Assembly (NCBI GenBank): GCA_963674625.2
Contig: CAXXXO010000004.1
Span: forward strand, 1,364,001 to 1,428,000
Reading direction: 5' to 3'
DNA length: 64,000 nucleotides
Origin: JALHFZ01 sp963674625
GTDB taxonomy: Bacteria > Synergistota > Synergistia > Synergistales > Aminobacteriaceae
Position 1 is the stretch's first letter; the number at the start of each line of letters is the position of its first letter. The position numbers were made by a program, and so were the translations under genes. Under the pieces are notes generated by a model. The model saw only the letters and a list, made by a program, of their open reading frames with translations, had not been told where the DNA came from and did no database searches. This document shows positions 59,512-64,000 of this stretch, piece after piece.

Positions 59512-61014
59512 ATGTCTGTACGTCTTGAAGATGTTTTTGAAGCCCGCCTGGAGGAGGACCGGAGCCAGAAGGTCCTCTGGTGGAAAGGGGAGTGGAAGGA
59601 CGGCAATTGGGTGAAGGAGCGCACCGGGGCCTGGGTCGAAGCTCTTCGGCAGGGAGGCTTCGGACCGGGAAGCCGGCTGGCCGTCTTTCTGCCGAACAGC
59701 CCCCAGACGGTCCTGCTCTCTCTTGCTGTATGGAGGCTCGGAGGAACCCTCGTTCCCCTGAATCCCCGGGGGGGCGCGGAGTGGATTCTCCGCATTCTCC
59801 GCCACGCGGACCCTTTCGGCGTCATCCTGGGGGACGACATGCCAGACCTGGCCGAGGCCGTAAGGGATGGAGGATTGCCCACTGCGTCCGTCTCTACGGA
59901 AGGAGAAGCCGTTTTCCTGAAGGGGCTGCCGGACCGCCCCGACGGAGATCCGTCTCTTGCCGTCATCTTCGCCACTTCCGGCACCACCGGCGCTCCCAAG
60001 GCCGTCCCCCTTACCCACGATAATCTCTTTGACAACACGAAGGGAGTCTTCGAGACCATCGAGGGGTTCGAAAAGGGACGGGTGCTCATGGACGTGCTGC
60101 CCGCCTTCCATTCCTTCGGGTACACGGTCTGCTGCGTCCTGCCCCTTCTGTGGGGTCTTCCCCTGGCCCTTCTTCCCGGCTTCCTCCCGCTGAAAACCCT
60201 CTTCGAGGGCCTGCGGTCTTCCGGCACGGGGATCCTTATTGCCGTCCCCACCATGCTTCCTTTTCTGCTGGGCGCGGCCTCAAAGGGAGAGACCCTTCCT
60301 CCCCAGCTCAAGTACATCCTCACGGGAGGAGGAAAGCTCGACCCCGGCCTCGAGGCACGGTTCCGGGACCAGCTCGGCGTCATCACCTACGAGGGGTACG
60401 GCCTCACGGAATGTTCCCCCGTGGTCTCCTGCAATCCGAGCGATGTCCTGCGGAAGAGGGGAACGGTGGGTCCTGCCCTCCCGGGATATGAGACTGAGGT
60501 TCGTTCGGATCATGGTGAGCCTCTGCCCCCCGGAGAAGAGGGAGTTCTCTGGCTTAGGGGGCCCTCTGTGGCACGGGGGTATTTCAAAGATCCGGAGCTT
60601 TCCGCCGAACGGTTCGCCGACGGCTGGCTCAACACCGGAGATATGGTGACCGTGGATTCGGAAGGGTACATCACCATCCTCGACAGGGTCTCGGATATGA
60701 TCATCGTGGGAGGATTCAACGTCTACCCCCAGGAGGTGGAGTCGGTGATCCGGGAGCTTACGGGCGTCCGGGAGGCCGTGGTCGTCGGTCTTCCCAATGC
60801 GGTGAGCGGAGAAGTCCCCGTGGCTTTTGTCCTCCTAGAGGAGGGATCGGACGTGTCCGGCGGGGCGGTCATCAGCCTGTGCAAACAGAAGATGGCCCAT
60901 TTCAAGGTGCCCCGGAAGGTGATTTTCGTAAAGGAACTTCCCCTGTCGGCCACGGGGAAGGTGCTGCGGCGGAAACTCAGGGAGGATCTGTCGGCAGGAG
61001 CCGGCCAAAAATAA
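59512..61014 (+). CDS. Acyl-CoA synthetase (AMP-binding family)
   Basis: 500-residue ANL adenylating enzyme. The P-loop is FATSGTTGAPKAVPLTH (about 150-166), motif A5 is YEGYGLTECSPVVS, the hinge region has GWLNTGDMVTVDSEGYITILDRVSDMIIVGG, and the catalytic Lys is in PLSATGKVLRRKL near the C-terminus. It activates a carboxylate with ATP and transfers it to CoA. The substrate pocket suggests a medium- or long-chain fatty acid type, but this is a guess; the thioesterase at 11.5 kb is not linked. The ATG follows a weak GGGGAGG site 8 bases away. Monocistronic by position. Confidence 0.9.
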   Translation: MSVRLEDVFEARLEEDRSQKVLWWKGEWKDGNWVKERTGAWVEALRQGGFGPGSRLAVFLPNSPQTVLLSLAVWRLGGTLVPLNPRGGAEWILRILRHADPFGVILGDDMPDLAEAVRDGGLPTASVSTEGEAVFLKGLPDRPDGDPSLAVIFATSGTTGAPKAVPLTHDNLFDNTKGVFETIEGFEKGRVLMDVLPAFHSFGYTVCCVLPLLWGLPLALLPGFLPLKTLFEGLRSSGTGILIAVPTMLPFLLGAASKGETLPPQLKYILTGGGKLDPGLEARFRDQLGVITYEGYGLTECSPVVSCNPSDVLRKRGTVGPALPGYETEVRSDHGEPLPPGEEGVLWLRGPSVARGYFKDPELSAERFADGWLNTGDMVTVDSEGYITILDRVSDMIIVGGFNVYPQEVESVIRELTGVREAVVVGLPNAVSGEVPVAFVLLEEGSDVSGGAVISLCKQKMAHFKVPRKVIFVKELPLSATGKVLRRKLREDLSAGAGQK

Positions 61015-61038
61015 GCCCCTCCGGAAAAACGGAGGGGC
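61010..61038 (-). terminator. Intrinsic terminator of the secreted-protein gene
   Basis: GCCCCTCCG (61015-61023) and CGGAGGGGC (61030-61038) form a 9-bp stem with a 6-base loop; on the - strand it is followed by TTATTTTTGG. It lies just after the stop of the 61047 gene and overlaps the end region of the acyl-CoA synthetase transcript. Confidence 0.8.
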
Positions 61039-61046
61039 CTGGAAAT

Positions 61047-61673
61047 TCATTTCTTCGGAGCGTCCGGTGAGACCGTTTCCTTGTTCAGACCGCCGGATGG
61101 CTTCGCGGTGTCCGGAGCGTATATCTCGATATCCATGTCGTGAGAAGTCTTTTTTCCGTTCGTATTGTCGGTGGCGATGAAGGAGAGGGTGTACTTCCCC
61201 GGGGGCAGCTCGGCGAGATCGATGTTCACCGTGAAAAAGAAATCATGGATAAGGCTCTTCACGAGGAGGTCGGCGGTGACCACCCCAGCCTGCTCGATTC
61301 CCGTGTTCCCCTTGTCGTCCTTCACGTGGAGATCGAGGCTCAGGTTCACTTTGTAGTCCTTTTCCTGTTTTACGAGCTGGAAGCCGTCTATCTCGAGATA
61401 GATGGTCACCTTCGACCCTTTCTCGAACCGGGAGGTCTCCTCTTCGGTGTACATGCCGAAGCCCTTTACCTCCTTGACGAAAAGCCCCTTGGCGAAGGTG
61501 AAATCTTCGGCCCCCGCAGTGTTCGGAGCGGAAAGAACCGAAATAAAGGCCAGAAGCAGGAGAAGAAAAACTCCTCTTTTCAGGCCTTCCCGGAAGGGGG
61601 CCGAGCCGAACTTCTCCTCCCTTCGGTACGGCGGTTGGTTCGCTCCGAAAGAGGGAAATGGCAAAGATGTCAC
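61047..61673 (-). CDS. Secreted protein of unknown function
   Basis: 208 residues. After a 31-residue hydrophilic start comes a hydrophobic stretch (GVFLLLLLAFISVLSA) and a probable cleavage near TAGA-ED, an unusually long n-region. The mature part is rich in short beta strands (VTIYLEIDGFQLV, YKVNLSLDLHVKDDKGN, FTVNIDLAELPPGKYTLSF), suggesting an immunoglobulin-like or beta-sandwich domain. GTG 61673 is the start with AGGAGGT 9 bases upstream, and no better internal start is visible. Divergent from the RNase HI gene. I do not recognise the family. Confidence 0.7.
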   Translation of the reverse strand: MTSLPFPSFGANQPPYRREEKFGSAPFREGLKRGVFLLLLLAFISVLSAPNTAGAEDFTFAKGLFVKEVKGFGMYTEEETSRFEKGSKVTIYLEIDGFQLVKQEKDYKVNLSLDLHVKDDKGNTGIEQAGVVTADLLVKSLIHDFFFTVNIDLAELPPGKYTLSFIATDNTNGKKTSHDMDIEIYAPDTAKPSGGLNKETVSPDAPKK

Positions 61674-61814
61674 AATGTAACGACCTCCTTAGTGAGTTGA
61701 GAATGAATGAGCGTTTTCATTATAGACCATTTCTTTTTCCTCTGCCCATGGCGGGGCGAAATTCATCCGAATTTATGGAAAAGGAAAAATCCCATCCGGC
61801 AAAGGAGCTTCTCC

Positions 61815-62483
61815 ATGAAGAAAAAAGAAGAAATATCACCATCCACCCAGTGGCTCGACCTCGATGATGACTGGAAAGATGCCGCCGGACTCCTGAGAGG
61901 GTATTTCGACGGAGCGTCAAGGGGAAATCCCGGAGAAGCGGGAGCCGGAGCCCTTCTTCTCGACGAGAGGGGGCGCCCGCTCTGGACCTGTGCAGCCCCT
62001 CTGGGAAAGAAGACCAACAACGAGGCGGAGTACATGGCCCTTCTTCTTCTTCTCGAAGAGGCTGACCGGCGCGGAACGGGGGCTGCCATCGCCGGGGACA
62101 GTCAGCTCGTGGTGAACCAGGTGACGGGACGGTGGAAGATCAGGGAGCCCCGTCTGAGGGAGCTTGCCGACCGGGCCATAGATCTTCTGAAGAAGACGGG
62201 CAGCACCCTCGAATGGGTGCCGAGGGAGGAAAACGCAGCGGCCGACCGACTCTCCAATGAAGCCCTCGACGGAGCAAAGGGAGAGGGAGAGAAAAAGGGA
62301 GAAGGTGACCGGCCTCCCTTTGATCCCGGAGACCTTGTCCCCGTGACCGAGACCATTTTCCTCGCCCGGGGGAGAGAGGAATATGCCGTGGATATACTGC
62401 ACGGAGCCTGCACGTGCCCCGGTTTTCAGCGGTGGCGGCGATGCAGGCATCTCGATGCGGCGCAAAAGCGAAAGGAAAAATAG
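61815..62483 (+). CDS. RNase HI-type domain fused to a C-terminal SWIM zinc finger
   Basis: 222 residues. The RNase H domain spans about 25-155, with the acidic catalytic set at Asp32 (GYFDGASRGNPG), Glu70 (NNEAEYMAL), Asp95 (AGDSQLVVNQ) and Asp144 (AAADRLSNEA). A charged linker (155-170) leads to a SWIM-type finger with Cys199, Cys201, Cys210 and His212 (CTCPGF then CRHL), near the C-terminus. It would cleave RNA in RNA-DNA hybrids; the SWIM finger should add nucleic-acid or protein binding. Most RNase HI fusions I know carry an N-terminal hybrid-binding domain instead. ATG 61815 has AAAGGAG 7 bases upstream. Confidence 0.85.
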   Translation: MKKKEEISPSTQWLDLDDDWKDAAGLLRGYFDGASRGNPGEAGAGALLLDERGRPLWTCAAPLGKKTNNEAEYMALLLLLEEADRRGTGAAIAGDSQLVVNQVTGRWKIREPRLRELADRAIDLLKKTGSTLEWVPREENAAADRLSNEALDGAKGEGEKKGEGDRPPFDPGDLVPVTETIFLARGREEYAVDILHGACTCPGFQRWRRCRHLDAAQKRKEK

Positions 62484-62562
62484 GTTCTTTTACCCATCAT
62501 AAAAACGGCGCCATTAGATAAACTTTCAGAAAGTATAAGTTTCAATCGCGGGGGGTGCCGTA

Positions 62563-63036
62563 ATGAAAAATCTGTCGCCGCTGGTTTTCGGAGTTTTGCT
62601 GGGAACTTTCCTTTTGTCCTTTCTCGTGCCCGCCTCCGAAGCAAACTGTACCGGGACATTGAATCTCGATTTTTTTCGAATCGGGGGAGGGCGCTACGGA
62701 GGGATCAATAACCGGCAGTTCCTTACCGTCTCGTCGGAAGACCAATGGGAGAACCTGTGGGGGGAGATCAACGGAAACATTCTGCCCCTTCCTCCGATTC
62801 CTTCCGTCGACTTCGGAAAATACACCGTTGCCGCCGTCTTTCAGGGGCTTCAGCGGAGCGGCGGATACTCCATCTCCGTGGAGGAAGTATCTGAAAGGGA
62901 AGACCGAATAGCCGTACACGTCCGGGAAGTCGAGCCCGGCCCCCGGAATATCGTCACCATGGCCCTCTCGAGCCCCTGGGAAGTTGTGGCCTTCCCACGG
63001 ACGGAAAAACCGGTGATCTTCACCTGCAGCCAGTAG
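62563..63036 (+). CDS. PrcB C-terminal domain-like secreted protein
   Basis: 157 residues with an N-terminal signal peptide (VFGVLLGTFLLSFLVPASEA, cleavage before N-C). The mature part fits the PrcB_C domain: DQWENLWGEINGN, VDFGKYTVAAVFQGLQRSGGYSI and a closing VVAFPRTEKPVIFTC. PrcB was described as part of the treponemal dentilisin protease complex, and the domain is widespread in secreted proteins of unknown role. Two Cys (about 29 and 155) could form a disulfide. Interestingly the next gene, on the opposite strand, is a secreted subtilase. The ribosome site is a GGGGGG run 7 bases before the ATG. Confidence 0.75.
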   Translation: MKNLSPLVFGVLLGTFLLSFLVPASEANCTGTLNLDFFRIGGGRYGGINNRQFLTVSSEDQWENLWGEINGNILPLPPIPSVDFGKYTVAAVFQGLQRSGGYSISVEEVSEREDRIAVHVREVEPGPRNIVTMALSSPWEVVAFPRTEKPVIFTCSQ

Positions 63037-63070
63037 CGCAGCGGTATTTCTTCAATGTCTTTTTCCGGAC

Positions 63071-63116
63071 AAAAAAATGTTCCTTCCCTTCATTTTCAGG
63101 GAAGGAACATTTTTTA
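63071..63116 (+). terminator. Bidirectional terminator between prcB-like gene and subtilase gene
   Basis: An 18-bp perfect stem (63072-63089 with 63098-63115) carries T runs at both ends, so it can terminate the + strand prcB-like and the - strand subtilase transcripts. The last bases overlap the subtilase stop codon. Confidence 0.92.
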
Positions 63117-64000
63117 TCTCTGAAGGCGCTGCTTTTTTCTCAGGAAGAGAAGCGGGACGACAAGAAGCAGAAAGAGAGGGGAGGTGCCGAGAGAACAGCC
63201 GCCCCCGCCGCCTTCATCGCTTCCTCCGTCCGGAGTTGCCTGAAGGGCCCTGGCGAGATTGAGTCTTCCCCCCGAGGAGACTTTTCCGCTCAGCGAGGAG
63301 AGACGGTCGGTGGAGTTCAAAATCCTGCTTCGGCCGGCAGCCGCCGACTCGTCGGGATACTGGGCCCGCACCAGGGCGACAGCGCCGGTGACGAAGGGAG
63401 TCGCCATGGAGGTGCCCGAAAGGCTCAGATAGGATGACTGGGCAGAGCCGACCCCCACATTGTCGATCTGGACCCCTGCATAGCTGAAGATGAGATTGCC
63501 GCTGTCGCTCTCGAAGGCGAAGCGGAATCGGAAGCGATTTGTCCGGAAAGCGGGAGCAATGGAGAGGGAAAAAGAACTCCATTCATCCCCTCCGCCGGTG
63601 AAGGAATGAACCCGGCTCCAGGAAGCCCCGCCGTCGGAGGAGAACTCAAGATGGAGAAAGTCGTACCCGTCCTCCAGGTCGAGCCGGACCTCCATGGCGA
63701 AGAAGAGGGGCGCCGTTCCCGATGCCGACAGGTCGAGGTCGCGGTTCAGGGAGAGCCAGGTTCGCTGGTTGTCGGGATAATGCTGGTTCGGACTGTCCGA
63801 CCAGGCCTTTGTTGCAGTTCCTCCCCGGGTGGTGGAGATGATCCCCCAGAGATTCACCGTTCCGGAGGTTGTCCAGTTTCCCGCTCCTCCTTCCATATTG
63901 TCGAAGAAAAGGTCACTCGGACCCGGGGAGTAACCTGTCATGGTGCTGAAGATATCCGTCCCCGGTGCGGCGAGATGAACGGAAGAGGCTCCGTAGTTTG
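63114..64000 (-). CDS. S8 family serine protease, C-terminal part, with Synergist-CTERM tail (5' end outside window)
   Basis: The frame is open to the window end. It begins within the catalytic domain (NYGASSVHLAAPGTDIFST, the subtilase segment before the Ser). The catalytic Ser is in SLSGTSMATPFVTGAVAL. Between these two, where other subtilases have about 10-20 residues, lies an insert of roughly 160 residues (FFDNMEGGAGNWTTSG to IDNVGVGSA) that looks like a beta-sandwich (MAM/lamin G or immune-inhibitor type). The end, GGGGGCSLGTSPLF, then a hydrophobic stretch and RKKQR, is a Synergist-CTERM-like sorting signal, implying surface anchoring after processing. The start lies beyond 64000. Confidence 0.85.
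   Translation of the reverse strand, partial: NYGASSVHLAAPGTDIFSTMTGYSPGPSDLFFDNMEGGAGNWTTSGTVNLWGIISTTRGGTATKAWSDSPNQHYPDNQRTWLSLNRDLDLSASGTAPLFFAMEVRLDLEDGYDFLHLEFSSDGGASWSRVHSFTGGGDEWSSFSLSIAPAFRTNRFRFRFAFESDSGNLIFSYAGVQIDNVGVGSAQSSYLSLSGTSMATPFVTGAVALVRAQYPDESAAAGRSRILNSTDRLSSLSGKVSSGGRLNLARALQATPDGGSDEGGGGGCSLGTSPLFLLLVVPLLFLRKKQRLQR

Noticed and set aside
58088..59614. 508-codon + strand frame opposite larC
   Set aside because: No start signal and no family features; LarC on the other strand is unambiguous.
1..64000. tRNA, rRNA, insertion sequence, prophage, CRISPR or restriction-modification genes
   Set aside because: Read for on both strands; no cloverleaf-like segment, transposase, integrase, Cas or methylase motifs were found.

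Overview
The window reads as chromosomal DNA of an anaerobic, amino-acid-fermenting member of the Synergistota (Synergistaceae-like, high GC). The best single clue is the C-terminus of the subtilase at the right edge: a Gly-rich Cys-containing motif, a hydrophobic stretch and a basic tail, as in the Synergist-CTERM sorting signal. The gene content agrees: a long-form urocanate hydratase, two tripartite tricarboxylate transporters, a dipeptide ABC system, an M20 dipeptidase, a clostripain-like protease, an orphan branched-chain amino acid binding protein and frequent TTG/GTG starts behind strong GGAGG sites. No rRNA, tRNA, insertion sequence, phage gene or CRISPR array was seen.

Layout. 1-7.7 kb: a + strand catabolic cluster (end of a PCC/DUF296 protein, SDR, threonine-dehydrogenase-like zinc ADH, acetoin/2-oxoacid dehydrogenase E1alpha, E1beta, E2, E3, second SDR) closed by a strong terminator. 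7.9-11.3 kb: a - strand iclR-hutU-hutD operon with a perfect palindrome over the iclR promoter; hutU carries a frameshift. 11.5-14.9 kb: acyl-ACP thioesterase, DUF4332 protein, ferritin-like protein, RsgA. 15.1-23.5 kb: a visibly AT-richer block with an RpiR regulator, a cytosolic CapA-like protein and a five-gene dipeptide-type ABC importer. 23.7-26.7 kb: ROK regulator, an 81-residue chimeric gene remnant that looks like a deletion scar, and xylose isomerase. 26.7-30.1 kb: a large secreted clostripain-family protein with a Pro/Gln repeat. 30.5-34.8 kb: first TctCBA set and an iron-dependent alcohol dehydrogenase. 35-38.1 kb: CsbD, a long hairpin, and a glycine-betaine type ABC importer. 38.5-45.8 kb: a leader with an early terminator, a CYTH-like protein with exopolyphosphatase, the second TctCBA set overlapping a Na/Pi cotransporter, and PhoU. 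45.9-53.1 kb: dnaK, DUF2156 protein, MFS exporter, CoA-disulfide-reductase-like flavoprotein, M20 dipeptidase. 53.2-56.7 kb: orphan LivJ-like protein, a flavoprotein-rhodanese gene broken by a GATC duplication, DUF3343 protein, and a FeoB-associated type Cys-rich peptide. 56.7-64 kb: a second, exported CapA protein, LarC, an acyl-CoA synthetase, a secreted protein, an RNase HI fused to a SWIM zinc finger, a PrcB-type lipoprotein-like protein and the partial subtilase.

How it fits together. Much of the window is import of organic acids, peptides, betaines and sugars, feeding dehydrogenases and a 2-oxoacid dehydrogenase type complex. A second theme is phosphate and polyphosphate (Ppx, CYTH-like, Na/Pi transporter, PhoU). 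Three genes look damaged in this sequence (hutU, the flavoprotein-rhodanese gene, the chimera at 25 kb), which means either ongoing decay or consensus errors for the two frameshifts. The most novel-looking items are the RNase HI-SWIM fusion, the RpiR/CapA/dipeptide-importer locus, the promoter-plus-early-terminator leader before the CYTH/ppx pair, and the 73-nt near-perfect hairpin at 35.3 kb. All identifications are from reading motifs; no database search was run.
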